From contig CAYORT010000012.1 in the NCBI GenBank assembly GCA_964406465.1, positions 1-64,000 on the forward strand: DNA of 64,000 nt, written 5' to 3'. The notes beneath the pieces were generated by a model, which was not told the DNA's origin, made no database searches, and saw only the letters and a list, made by a program, of their open reading frames with translations. Within the stretch, counting starts at the first letter, position 1. The number at the start of each line of letters is the position of its first letter. Shown one piece after another: positions 1 through 8,842 of this stretch. This DNA is from JAHEZL01 sp964406465 (GTDB lineage: Bacteria > Bacteroidota > Bacteroidia > Flavobacteriales_C > GCA-002722245). The translations under genes and the position numbers were made by a program.

Positions 1-15
1 TGTCCAGGAAATGAA

Positions 16-54
16 ACACAAAAAATCCCGATGATGAGTCGGGATTTTTTGTGT
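16..54 (+). terminator. Intrinsic terminator hairpin
   Basis: A perfect 16-bp stem (16-31 with 39-54) closes a 7-nt loop, with GC pairs near the loop (ATCCCGA/TCGGGAT) and a run of T in the descending arm. It would end a transcript entering from the left edge; that gene is outside the window. The TTTG at 48-51 may also serve as the -33 element of the nth promoter. Confidence 0.75.
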
Positions 55-80
55 GTGCTATTTTCTAAATACATTTACAC
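48..80 (+). promoter_or_regulatory. nth promoter, probably leaderless
   Basis: TTTG at 48-51, an 18-nt spacer and TACATTTA at 70-77 fit the Bacteroidota -33/-7 pattern (TTG / TAnnTTTG) with one mismatch in the last base. Only CAC separates the -7 box from the ATG at 81, so transcription should begin at or next to the start codon. The assignment rests on pattern only. Confidence 0.45.
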
Positions 81-710
81 ATGACCAAACAAGAGAAGGC
101 AAAAGCCATTACAAAAATATTGGAAGGATATTATCCTAATCCGCCTGTGCCCTTGGATCACACAAGTGATTATACTTTGCTGGTGGCTGTGTTGCTTTCT
201 GCGCAATGCACAGATATTCGTGTTAATCAAATCACGCCTTCCTTATTCAAAAAAGCCGATAATCCTTTCGATATGGTGAAGCTCACAATTGAAGAAATTA
301 GGGAGATTATAAAACCATGTGGATTGTCGCCAGCTAAGTCGAAAGCCATATTTAATTTATCACAAATATTAATTGATAAGCATGGTGGCAAGGTTCCTAA
401 TACTTTTGAAGAATTGGAGGCTTTACCGGGAGTTGGACACAAAACGGCATCGGTAGTAATGGCACAAGCTTTTGGAGTACCTGCATTTCCGGTTGATACA
501 CATATTCATAGATTGATTTATCGATGGGGATTAAGCAATGGTAAATCGGTAGAGCAAACAGAGGCCGATTGTAAAAAACTATTTCCTAAAGAAAAGTGGA
601 ATAAACTTCATCTTCAAATTATCTTTTTTGGAAGAGAATTTTGTCCGGCCAGAGGACATGCAGTAGAAGCTTGTCCGGTTTGCAGTAAATATGCCCGAAA
701 AGGAATCTAA
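81..710 (+). CDS. nth: Endonuclease III (DNA glycosylase/AP lyase)
   Basis: Base-excision repair enzyme that removes oxidised pyrimidines and cuts the DNA at the resulting abasic site. At 209 residues it matches the family length. The helix-hairpin-helix LPGVGHKTA lies at 115-123 with the catalytic lysine K121, and the catalytic aspartate D139 sits in VDTHIHRL. The C-terminal iron-sulfur loop is atypical. E. coli Nth has Cys-x6-Cys-x2-Cys-x5-Cys; here there are only C188, C198 and C201, spaced x9 and x2, and the fourth cysteine is absent. The start is the ATG three bases after a -7-like box. It converges on the ATPase gene and overlaps it by 4 bp. Confidence 0.95.
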   Translation: MTKQEKAKAITKILEGYYPNPPVPLDHTSDYTLLVAVLLSAQCTDIRVNQITPSLFKKADNPFDMVKLTIEEIREIIKPCGLSPAKSKAIFNLSQILIDKHGGKVPNTFEELEALPGVGHKTASVVMAQAFGVPAFPVDTHIHRLIYRWGLSNGKSVEQTEADCKKLFPKEKWNKLHLQIIFFGREFCPARGHAVEACPVCSKYARKGI

Positions 711-1237
711 ATCTTTTTACAGTAATCAAGAATAAATTCAATTCTGTTTTCTAATTTGACTTGTGGAATTTCCATCAATTGATAGTTGTTTTTAGTGTAG
801 GCTGCTACCAGAAAATTATGAATTTTAATAGCTTCTTCAAAGCTTTCTTTTCTTTCGTTATCGTTAGCATAAATTTCTTTCCAGGGAGCGGTAATAAAAA
901 CATTGTTGTGATATCTGAAATTATTCATTGCGTTTTGCAATTCATCAAAAATTGGTTGATTGCTTTTTTGCTGATAAGCAGCAATGTCAGGAATTCCACG
1001 ATCGTAAAAATTTAATCCGCTGATTGCTTTTTCATAATTTCTAATTTGATGGGGAAGAACAGCTCTGCTAAATGCGTTTAGATTTTGCCAAGGCAAAACA
1101 TCGCTACCTCTTGTTAATTCTTGTTTAATAACATCTCGTGCCACTTCATGAAAAACAGAATAATTCATTGATGATAAAGCTTCAATGATAGTTGTTTTTC
1201 CAGTGCAAGGAGCGCCTGTAATGATTATACGTTGCAT
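707..1237 (-). CDS. Small P-loop ATPase/kinase-like protein (AAA_28 type)
   Basis: A 176-residue protein with an N-terminal Walker A motif GAPCTGKTT at residues 8-16, directly after the first beta strand IIIT. This is the layout of the AAA_28/NadR-like predicted nucleotide kinases. A later FYDRGIPD segment resembles the DxxG/DRG region seen in those proteins. The substrate is unknown. An upstream extension of the reading frame to 1327 exists, but the ATG at 1237 places the P-loop at the expected distance from the N terminus and is preferred. Its 3' end overlaps nth by 4 bp (convergent). TATTTTTA lies 10 nt before the start and may be the -7 box. Confidence 0.7.
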   Translation of the reverse strand: MQRIIITGAPCTGKTTIIEALSSMNYSVFHEVARDVIKQELTRGSDVLPWQNLNAFSRAVLPHQIRNYEKAISGLNFYDRGIPDIAAYQQKSNQPIFDELQNAMNNFRYHNNVFITAPWKEIYANDNERKESFEEAIKIHNFLVAAYTKNNYQLMEIPQVKLENRIEFILDYCKKI

Positions 1238-1307
1238 AGATGGAAGGTAAAAATAAATTAGAAAATAATATGCAATTTTTTGTAAGTTCACTTTCAAATT
1301 ACTTGCG

Positions 1308-2108
1308 GTGGTTTCTAAAGTGTTCAATAAATTAAAGTCGTTGTTTAAGAATTCATATTCTTATGCATACCAAGGTGATTTCAATTCTTTTGAAGAAGCA
1401 TTGAAATATTGCAAAGGATATGAAGCTAAAGAAGTGTTTGAGAAAACTTGTGAAACTGCGCTCAAGGTGAAGAACGGTGAATATGTTTTTGAAAGAGATT
1501 CTGTTGGTTTTTTAGAGTTGAAATATTCGACAGATGTGCTTGATGCTCTTCTGAAAATTATTCGCGAAAACAACAATAAATTGCTGTTGACTGATTTTGG
1601 CGGAAGTTTAGGAAGCAGTTATTTTCAGTATCAATCGTTTTTTAAAACAGTAGATAAAATTTCATGGAAGGTAGTGGAACTTCCTGCCATAATAAATTTT
1701 GGAAAGAAGAATATAGAAAATGGAAAATTACTTTTTTTTCATAATCTAGAGGAGGCAGAAAAACTTGAGAAATCATCGGTGCTGTTTTCATCTAGTACAT
1801 TTCAATATTTACCCAAACCATTTGAGTTTATCGACGAAATAATTAACAGAGATTACCATTATATTTTATTAGATAGAATAGCATTTATTAATGGGACGAA
1901 GCACCGACTTACCATTCAAGAAACCAAGGAAGAGATTTATGAGGCTACGTATCCAGCTTGGTTTTTTAACGAGCAGATTTTTGTGAAGTATTTTGAAGAA
2001 AGAGGTTATCAGCTAAAAAATGTTTTTAATAGTTATTGTGATTTACCTCTGGCAATAGATAAAAAAAGCACAGTATATTGGAAGGGATTTTATTTTGAAA
2101 AAAAGTAA
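1308..2108 (+). CDS. Putative methyltransferase, TIGR04325 family
   Basis: The 266-residue protein fits TIGR04325 (LIC12133 family) putative SAM-dependent methyltransferases, which are often associated with polysaccharide or surface-glycan loci. Supporting segments are the N-terminal SYAYQGDFNSFEEAL, a glycine-rich DFGGSLG (96-102) at the SAM-binding position, WKVVELPAI (120-128) and a late HRLTIQ segment. It starts with GTG at 1308; no ribosome-binding site is visible. The LOG gene begins 2 nt after its stop, so the two are probably co-transcribed. No glycan cluster surrounds it here, so its acceptor is unknown. Confidence 0.7.
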   Translation: MVSKVFNKLKSLFKNSYSYAYQGDFNSFEEALKYCKGYEAKEVFEKTCETALKVKNGEYVFERDSVGFLELKYSTDVLDALLKIIRENNNKLLLTDFGGSLGSSYFQYQSFFKTVDKISWKVVELPAIINFGKKNIENGKLLFFHNLEEAEKLEKSSVLFSSSTFQYLPKPFEFIDEIINRDYHYILLDRIAFINGTKHRLTIQETKEEIYEATYPAWFFNEQIFVKYFEERGYQLKNVFNSYCDLPLAIDKKSTVYWKGFYFEKK

Positions 2109-2110
2109 AT

Positions 2111-2842
2111 ATGGCAACAGAAAAAACAAAAGATGAAATTTCCTTTTTCGAAGGGCCTCGTTCTCGATGGAGTGAGTTTGTGTTTTTAAATAAAGTTCTG
2201 TTTGAGTTTATTAAAGGTTTTAGAGCACTTCATTTTGTTGGACCATGCATTACAGTTTTTGGTTCTGCTCGATATAAAGAAGGACATGAAAACTACGGAA
2301 ACGCTCAAAAAGCAGGAGCACTTTTGGCTAAGAATGGTTTTACGGTAATGACGGGCGGTGGTCCGGGTATTATGGAAGCAGCCAACAGAGGGGCAAAAGA
2401 TGTTGGTGGAAGATCAGTCGGTTGCAATATTGTTTTACCACATGAACAGCAACCTAATCCATATTTAGACAAATGGGTAAACATCAAGTTTTTCTTTGTT
2501 AGAAAAGTTTTGCTTAGTAAATATTCTTATGGATTTGTTGTGTTTCCTGGTGGATTTGGAACTTTGGATGAATTGTTTGAAGCTGTAACATTGATTCAAA
2601 CAGGCAAGGTGGCTAACTTTCCAATTGTGATAGTTGGAACCGAGTTTTATGCAGGCATGAGAAAGCAGATGGAAGACATGTTACAAAAAGGTACCATCTC
2701 TGAAAAAGACATGAGTTTGGTGTTGTTTACCGATTCGGTTGAAGAGGCAGTACAGTTTGTTACCCAAGAAAGCGTGAAAAGATTTGGGTTGAAAAAAGAG
2801 AATAAATTCAAGCCATCGTTTTGGTTTGGAGAGAAAAAGTAA
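2111..2842 (+). CDS. LOG family protein (TIGR00730 Rossmann fold)
   Basis: 243 residues with both signature motifs of the LOG/lysine-decarboxylase-like family: GGGPGIMEAANRGA at 82-95 and PGGFGTLDE at 146-154. Characterised members hydrolyse nucleoside 5'-monophosphates to base and ribose 5-phosphate (cytokinin riboside 5'-monophosphate phosphoribohydrolase). In bacteria without cytokinin signalling, nucleotide salvage is the more likely role. An extra stretch of about 45 residues precedes the Rossmann core. It follows the methyltransferase gene by 2 nt and ends 2 nt before the convergent cargo gene. Confidence 0.85.
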   Translation: MATEKTKDEISFFEGPRSRWSEFVFLNKVLFEFIKGFRALHFVGPCITVFGSARYKEGHENYGNAQKAGALLAKNGFTVMTGGGPGIMEAANRGAKDVGGRSVGCNIVLPHEQQPNPYLDKWVNIKFFFVRKVLLSKYSYGFVVFPGGFGTLDELFEAVTLIQTGKVANFPIVIVGTEFYAGMRKQMEDMLQKGTISEKDMSLVLFTDSVEEAVQFVTQESVKRFGLKKENKFKPSFWFGEKK

Positions 2843-2844
2843 TA

Positions 2845-5800
2845 TTATTTTACCACGGTTACGGTACCATATTCTTCTTCCCAAAGGTCTTTGTGCTTTC
2901 TTTTGTATCTCACCTTCCAAACGTAAGTATCAATTTGAACATCTTGTCCTTTGTAAGTACCATCCCATCCTTTATTGATGTCATCGCTAGTAAATAGCAA
3001 TTCTCCCCATCGATTGAAAATCATTAATTCAAATTGGTCAACGCTAATACTTTTAAAATAGAACACATCATTTATTCCGTCGCCATTCAGGGTAATTGCA
3101 TTGGGAACATATACTTTTCTAATTACATATATTTTCACAGAATCTTTGAAGTAACAGCCTTTCTTATCATACAAAAGGTATTGATAAGTGATGTCATCTT
3201 CGGGAAGATGAACTGTTGGTGAAGCACAATCGGTGCATGATAAATAAGTTGCAGGCGACCACCATACATAATCTTCGAAGTTGGCCAAAATCTTTTGGTC
3301 ATCTCCATATTCCACTAAATATTCATCTTTAATTCCAGTAAAAGGTTTAGTTGCTAAACTTACAGTGGTATACAAAGAATCTTTACATCCATCGCCATTA
3401 ATGATTACTACTTTGTATTTGGTGTCATCACTTGGAAATGCCTTAGGGTTATCGATTACAGAAGAAGTTAAAGTGTTAGATGGGCTCCATAAGTAGCCTA
3501 CACCACCTTTAGCCAAAAGTGCTATAGAATCTCCTCTACAGATGGTAGTGTCTTTAGAAATATCTCCCTGTACTTTAGAGACTCTTACGTTGTAGTAGGC
3601 AGTATCTAAACCACACATGTTGCTTACAATAGCTTTATAAAGTGTATTTATTTTTGGAGATGCAACCGCGAATTTTTTTTCGTCGTCGTCTAGATTGTAA
3701 TTTGGAATCCATTTGAAATTGTAATTTCCATTGATGTGTGGATTGAGTATGAGTGATTCACTAAAACATATTAAGGTGTCGCTTGCTGTTTTCACATTTG
3801 GTGGTAAGATAACTTTTAGGTCAACAGAATCTTTAATGTCGCAACCGTTTACACTTTTGAAATTTACATAAACCTTATTGCTAGAGAATAAAGTTACTGT
3901 TGTGTTGCCTGCATTTGGATTGCTAAAGCTAGCCGCTGGAGTCCAGGAGAAATTATTGCCAGTAGATGCGCTTAGAGAGTGTGGTACACCCGGACAAACA
4001 GAATCGCTAGGACTAATTTGATGGTCTAAAGAATATAATGTTATGGTTAATTCAGCCGAGTCTTTATTACAAAAGCTATTGCCATTTACGATATAGGTGG
4101 TTTGCTGCGTTGGTGTTGCTAGTACCTGAGCACCTGTTGATTGATTTAGTGTTGAAGCTGGTTTCCATGTGTAAGCGCTTGCGCCGGTGGCGGTGAGTGT
4201 AACAGTTTGTCCGGGACAAACACTGTCATTAGGAAAAACAGTCATGTTAACTTGAGGTAAAACGTGAAGCAACATGAAGGTGGTGTCGGTAGGTGGGCAT
4301 CCACTAGGGTCGGTAGCTACTAAACGAATTTGATAATATCCTGTGTCGCTGTATGTGTGAGTAGGAGTAAACTCTGTACTGCCACTTCCATCGCCAAAAT
4401 TCCATTCGTAACTCGTTCCACCATGACTGCTGTTATTGAAGACAATAGGCTCATTTACACAAGCTACAGAGTCTACATTTCCATTGATGTTAGCAGTAAG
4501 TTTAGATACATCGAATTTAATAACTGCCAAATTGCAGTTGAATGATCTGTTGGTGGTTGACCAAGCACCTGGAGTTGTAGGGAAATCAGAATTACCACCA
4601 CAGCCACCACAAACAGCTTGGTAAACATTTCCCTTTTTGTCGAAGCGGCTTGTTCCTCCATCTACATGTTCAAGTGAAGAAGGGCCACCAAAATAGGTTC
4701 CATATTTCAAGCTACCTGCATCCTGAGAGAAAACTGCCAGATAAAAGTCGCTGCCATCAGTGGTTTTTTGGTAAGCATCTGCGGTGAGAGGCATGCCGCT
4801 GGTGCTTCCAGGCGGATTGTTTGGTGAATACGTAGAGTTGATTTTTCCTCCCCATGCCGAAATATAAATATCTTCGCAGTTGTTCACTAAGAAGGCAGAA
4901 GGCACCAAGTCTGTATTGGCCGACCCACTTCCAAAGACGGTAGAAAAGATGGTGCTACTTAATGAACTATTAAGTTTATGAATGAATTGGTGGCTGTTAG
5001 GATTGCTGTAAACGCCAGCCGGACTAACAGGATATGCCCCCAAAGATTGGCCGTATACAAAAACATTGTCGTTTTTATCTAACTGTACAAAATAACATTG
5101 ATCGTATTGCGGTGTGCCAATGTAAGTGGAGGCTAACATTGCACTTGCATTGGAACTAATATGTGTTATGAAACCATCAATACCACCTTGCGGAGTGCTG
5201 TGAATAACAGGATTTGTTGTAGGGAAATTGTTGCTTTGAGTACCACCTGTTAAATACAAGTCTCCTTTTGAATCGAATTGAACCGAGTACGCAGCATCAT
5301 CACCAACACCACCAATGAATGTGCTCCATGTTAGTGAAGATAGATTCGCATTAAATTTCATCACAATGGCATCGTGACTACCTCCGCCAAATACATTTTG
5401 AAATCCGCCTGCAATAGGGAAGTTGCTAGAGCTAGTTGTAGTGGCGATGATCGGATTTCCATTGGCATCTACAATGACTTCACCTCTAAAAATATCACCG
5501 TAATTGTAAAATAATTTCGATGCAATGTATTCATCGTTGAGTCCGTCATTTTTATTTCCACCAATCAAGGTTGAGCCCACAAGTGCGCTTCCCGCAACGT
5601 TAAGTTTGGTAACAAAAATATCGGCGCCATTTGAGTAGGTAAGCACGTTGTCGGTGGTAACAGTTGTTCCGCCATTGAAAGTTTTATCGTAAGCATTAGC
5701 ACTAGTAGGGAAATCGAGAGAGCTTGTAGTACCAAAAATCACCAATTCGCGATTTTTAGTGGCAACTATACTGTGTGGAGATTCTATGCTGGTGCCACCA

Positions 5801-6759
5801 AGATAAGTGGAATAAACTAGGCCTTTTCCAGTGCTGTTGTATTTGGTGATAGATACATCAACAATGGCAGTAAAAGTGGTGTTGTAGGCTCCCGTGGTGA
5901 CTGGGTATCCTGTGCCAAAAACATTTCCGGCATTGTATAAATTTCCGTTGTCGTCGTAGGTGGCAGTGAAACCCCAATTGTCGGCTGTTGACCCCGAAAA
6001 TGAAGCAAAAAACACAGTAGGATCTATCACCAATTCTTGTTGATTGTTGTATTGAGCTATCGAAAAGATGTAGTTGCCATTTTCGTTTTTGGCGTAGCGA
6101 TTATTTATATTTTTTTTGGCTCCATCTTCAATTTGAAACGAAAGAGGGTTTTGCAGAAAGATGCTGCCTATGGCACTTTTCATCACAATTTCATTGCTTT
6201 GAATTTCCGATGAAATATTTTTACAGCTAAACTGAATTTGCTTTGGATTGGCATTAGGGTGTACCAAGAAATCGAATTTAAAATGTCCTTGGTTTTCATA
6301 AAATCGAACATCAATACCTTTGTAAATTTCTTTTAAAATCACCTCTTCATAAACTTTAGCGTTGCTTGCCCATTTGCTTTCGTCGGCACCGATGAAAAAG
6401 TTTACAAGGTCGTGGTAGGCATACAAAGGAAATGACGAAGGGAGTAAGCTATGGTGAAACTGAATTTTGAAGTTGTGCGCTGCTAAGCTATCGTGGTCAA
6501 TTTTTTGGTGATGGTGTTCATGTTCGTGCAAACCTTTTATGGCTTCTGCAGAATATTGATTGAATCGAACGCCATCTTCCTCAATAAATACCATGCCTGA
6601 GGCTAGTCTGGCACCGAATAAAACATTTTTGGGCCACTGCCCTTTGTTTTCGATAAATCTTGCAGAAGTATAGGCGCTGGTATTGATGCTGGAAAAGCCA
6701 TGGCTAGTCAGCAAAATCAATGCATAGAGAAAGAAGATATGTTTCTTAAATGTCAACAT
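2845..6759 (-). CDS. Secreted SBBP-repeat/PKD protein with T9SS type B sorting domain
   Basis: A very large (1304 aa) secreted protein. Chosen start: ATG at 6759, which gives MLTFKKH followed by a hydrophobic signal peptide; the reading frame runs on to 6798 without an obvious signal. Order of parts: a DUF7948-like N-terminal region (about 40-250), beta-propeller SBBP-type repeats recognised by recurring STYLGG / STFIGG and DAIVMKFN / DGFITHIS phrases (about 260-760), a PKD domain with YEWNFGDGSGS (about 790-870), several Ig-like repeats, and a C-terminal gliding motility-associated (CHU_C, TIGR04131) domain with VYVPNAITLNGDGINDVF and RWGELLF. It should be exported by Sec and then by the type IX system. 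No enzymatic motif was seen; an adhesin or surface role is inferred. Confidence 0.85.
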   Translation of the reverse strand: MLTFKKHIFFLYALILLTSHGFSSINTSAYTSARFIENKGQWPKNVLFGARLASGMVFIEEDGVRFNQYSAEAIKGLHEHEHHHQKIDHDSLAAHNFKIQFHHSLLPSSFPLYAYHDLVNFFIGADESKWASNAKVYEEVILKEIYKGIDVRFYENQGHFKFDFLVHPNANPKQIQFSCKNISSEIQSNEIVMKSAIGSIFLQNPLSFQIEDGAKKNINNRYAKNENGNYIFSIAQYNNQQELVIDPTVFFASFSGSTADNWGFTATYDDNGNLYNAGNVFGTGYPVTTGAYNTTFTAIVDVSITKYNSTGKGLVYSTYLGGTSIESPHSIVATKNRELVIFGTTSSLDFPTSANAYDKTFNGGTTVTTDNVLTYSNGADIFVTKLNVAGSALVGSTLIGGNKNDGLNDEYIASKLFYNYGDIFRGEVIVDANGNPIIATTTSSSNFPIAGGFQNVFGGGSHDAIVMKFNANLSSLTWSTFIGGVGDDAAYSVQFDSKGDLYLTGGTQSNNFPTTNPVIHSTPQGGIDGFITHISSNASAMLASTYIGTPQYDQCYFVQLDKNDNVFVYGQSLGAYPVSPAGVYSNPNSHQFIHKLNSSLSSTIFSTVFGSGSANTDLVPSAFLVNNCEDIYISAWGGKINSTYSPNNPPGSTSGMPLTADAYQKTTDGSDFYLAVFSQDAGSLKYGTYFGGPSSLEHVDGGTSRFDKKGNVYQAVCGGCGGNSDFPTTPGAWSTTNRSFNCNLAVIKFDVSKLTANINGNVDSVACVNEPIVFNNSSHGGTSYEWNFGDGSGSTEFTPTHTYSDTGYYQIRLVATDPSGCPPTDTTFMLLHVLPQVNMTVFPNDSVCPGQTVTLTATGASAYTWKPASTLNQSTGAQVLATPTQQTTYIVNGNSFCNKDSAELTITLYSLDHQISPSDSVCPGVPHSLSASTGNNFSWTPAASFSNPNAGNTTVTLFSSNKVYVNFKSVNGCDIKDSVDLKVILPPNVKTASDTLICFSESLILNPHINGNYNFKWIPNYNLDDDEKKFAVASPKINTLYKAIVSNMCGLDTAYYNVRVSKVQGDISKDTTICRGDSIALLAKGGVGYLWSPSNTLTSSVIDNPKAFPSDDTKYKVVIINGDGCKDSLYTTVSLATKPFTGIKDEYLVEYGDDQKILANFEDYVWWSPATYLSCTDCASPTVHLPEDDITYQYLLYDKKGCYFKDSVKIYVIRKVYVPNAITLNGDGINDVFYFKSISVDQFELMIFNRWGELLFTSDDINKGWDGTYKGQDVQIDTYVWKVRYKRKHKDLWEEEYGTVTVVK

Positions 6760-6858
6760 CAATGTACCCCTATAGTTTGGATCCAAATCTAAAAACATTT
6801 GAAGATACTAAAAGTTACAGGAAATTTGATGCTTATGGTGTTGATTTTCAGTATATTT

Positions 6859-7365
6859 TTATCTAATGTCTTCCAACACTATAGCTAAACTTTGCAAGAG
6901 CTTGTTTTTTTCTTCATCATCGCTATCGTTTAAAGCCTCGTTAACAGTATAAATGCACTCCATAACTTCCTCTTCATTTAAGGCGCCTTCCATATTTTCA
7001 ATTACGGTAAGAACTTCTAATGCTGTTAAGTAGTTTTCTTTGCAGGCCAACTCTACCAAAAGGGTTAGGTAGCCTTCACAAGCAATGCCCGATTGCCAAA
7101 GGGCTGAAACAAGAATATCTCTGTGGTTTTTTGATTTGTCACTTTCTAAATATTGAACAAGAATATCACCCGCTTTCGATGACTTTAATTCAAAAAGAAT
7201 TGATTTTATGGCGTCGGCAATTTCTGTATTCCTAGTGCTAAGTAGCAAGTCGAGCAGTGCTGGCAATACTTTTTCGTTGCCTTTGTGACGACAATCTTCG
7301 ATCGCTTTTAATACTATTCCTTCGTTTTTCGACTGAAGGTTTTGAATGGTAGTTTCTATGTTCAT
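6859..7365 (-). CDS. HEAT-repeat-like protein, function unknown
   Basis: A soluble, acidic, leucine-rich all-helical protein of 168 residues. Its paired helices (LPALLDLLLSTRNTEIADAI; ILVQYLESDKSKNHRDILVSALWQ) resemble HEAT/ARM repeats, which usually act as protein-binding scaffolds. The ATG at 7365 is preferred, because the upstream extension reads through the DUF3078 promoter region and encodes no plausible sequence. It is divergent from the DUF3078 gene, with 55 bp between the two starts. No enzymatic motif was found. Confidence 0.6.
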   Translation of the reverse strand: MNIETTIQNLQSKNEGIVLKAIEDCRHKGNEKVLPALLDLLLSTRNTEIADAIKSILFELKSSKAGDILVQYLESDKSKNHRDILVSALWQSGIACEGYLTLLVELACKENYLTALEVLTVIENMEGALNEEEVMECIYTVNEALNDSDDEEKNKLLQSLAIVLEDIR

Positions 7366-7420
7366 AATGTAAAAAGATGCGTGAAAATAATGATATTTGC
7401 GCGAACAAATAAACACATTT

Positions 7421-8353
7421 ATGAATAAACTTAAATCTGTACTTATTATCCTCTTGCTAGGCTTTTCTATTGCCCAAGCGCAGCAAATTGATGAAGACAA
7501 AGAGAAAATGTTACAAACTGTAAATAATGACACAATAGATGGTTGGAAATTTACAGGTAATACAAATATCAATTTTGCTCAATCGGCTTTTGTAAATTGG
7601 GTAGCTGGAGGTATTAATTCATATGCTTTAAATGGTTTGGTTTCGTTGCGTTTGGCTTACAAAAAGAAAACTTTTACTTGGGAAAACAACATTACTGCGG
7701 GATATGGATTTATGGTGCGCAGCGATATCGGTTTCGTGAAAACAGATGATAAAATAGATATCGATTCTAAAGTAGGTAGATTGGCAGGTAAGGGTTGGTA
7801 TTATTCGGGATTGGTCAATTTTAAAACTCAATTAACCGATGGTTTTGCCCGTGCAGGCAGCACCGATATTATTTCGCGGTTGTTGTCGCCAGCCTACTTG
7901 ATTGGTGCTATAGGTATCGACAAGAAATTTGGAAGTACTTATTCTCTTTTCATTGCGCCTTTAACAGTGAAAACAACGTATGTAATGGATCAAACTTTGG
8001 CCAATGCCGGAGCTTTTGGGGTAGATGCTGGTAAAAATGTACGTTCTGAGTTTGGGGGCTACATAAAGTTTTCCTTCCAAAAGGATATCATGAAAAATGT
8101 GAATTTTAAAACTAAAGTCGATTTGTTCTCGAATTATCTTCACAATCCACAAAATATCGACGTGAACTGGGAAAGTATTTTAACTTTTAAAGTAAACAAA
8201 TACATCTCGGCAAGTATCACTGCCTCATTGGTATACGATGATGATATTGATGTTGGAATACACACCGACCCGGTAACAGGATCGTTTGACCAATTTGGTC
8301 CACGTACCCAATTTAAGGAAGTTTTAGGAATTGGCTTCGCGCACAAGTTTTAA
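7421..8353 (+). CDS. DUF3078 family outer-membrane protein
   Basis: 310 residues with a cleavable signal peptide (MNKLKSVLIILLLGFSIAQA). The mature part has alternating aromatic beta strands and ends in phenylalanine (GIGFAHKF), as outer-membrane barrels do. The segment WKFTGNTNINFAQSAFVNW followed by GGINSYALNG is characteristic of DUF3078, a Bacteroidota barrel family of unknown function. The ATG at 7421 was chosen because the hydrophobic signal follows it directly. Near-consensus GATATTTG at about 7390-7397 upstream could be its -7 box. Confidence 0.8.
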   Translation: MNKLKSVLIILLLGFSIAQAQQIDEDKEKMLQTVNNDTIDGWKFTGNTNINFAQSAFVNWVAGGINSYALNGLVSLRLAYKKKTFTWENNITAGYGFMVRSDIGFVKTDDKIDIDSKVGRLAGKGWYYSGLVNFKTQLTDGFARAGSTDIISRLLSPAYLIGAIGIDKKFGSTYSLFIAPLTVKTTYVMDQTLANAGAFGVDAGKNVRSEFGGYIKFSFQKDIMKNVNFKTKVDLFSNYLHNPQNIDVNWESILTFKVNKYISASITASLVYDDDIDVGIHTDPVTGSFDQFGPRTQFKEVLGIGFAHKF

Positions 8354-8410
8354 TTCACATAAAAAAGGAATAGCTTTACAACAATCTATTATATCCATAG
8401 ACTAAAAATT

Positions 8411-8842
8411 ATGCAAATTAAAGTAGTTAAACACGGAGAGCCCTTTCATTTTGAGGCTTTTAACGAAGACGGTTTGTCGGTGCACATGGATGCATCGCCA
8501 GATATTGGTGGCGAAAACAAAGGTGTTCGTCCAATGCAAATGATCATCATGGGACTTGGTGGTTGTAGCGGCATTGATGTGTGCAATATTTTAAAGAAAC
8601 AGAAACAGGTTTTTAGTGATTTTAGCATTAATATCAATGCCAAAAGACGCGATAATCCCGAGCCGAAAATCTTCGAACATATTGTTTTAGAGTTTGTGTT
8701 TGAAGGTGATACTCTAGATAAGGCAAAAGCTAAAAGAGCAGTCGATTTATCGATAGAGAAATATTGTTCTGTATCTGAGATTTTACGCCAGTCGGCAACT
8801 CTAGAATATAAAGTGATTGTAAACAAAGAAATTATAGTGTGA
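8411..8842 (+). CDS. OsmC family peroxiredoxin-like protein
   Basis: 143 residues. OsmC/Ohr proteins reduce organic hydroperoxides with two cysteines. Both are present: C52 in GLGGCSGIDV and C119 in EKYCSVSEIL, at the usual spacing on the central helix and its partner. The family keeps R40 (GVRPMQ) before the first cysteine. The stop overlaps the metZ start by one base (TGATG), so it is translationally coupled to methionine synthesis, possibly to protect a sulfur pathway from oxidation (inference). Confidence 0.88.
   Translation: MQIKVVKHGEPFHFEAFNEDGLSVHMDASPDIGGENKGVRPMQMIIMGLGGCSGIDVCNILKKQKQVFSDFSININAKRRDNPEPKIFEHIVLEFVFEGDTLDKAKAKRAVDLSIEKYCSVSEILRQSATLEYKVIVNKEIIV

Noticed and set aside
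1238..1327. Upstream extension of the P-loop ATPase
   Set aside because: It would overlap the divergent methyltransferase start and place the Walker A motif unusually far from the N terminus.
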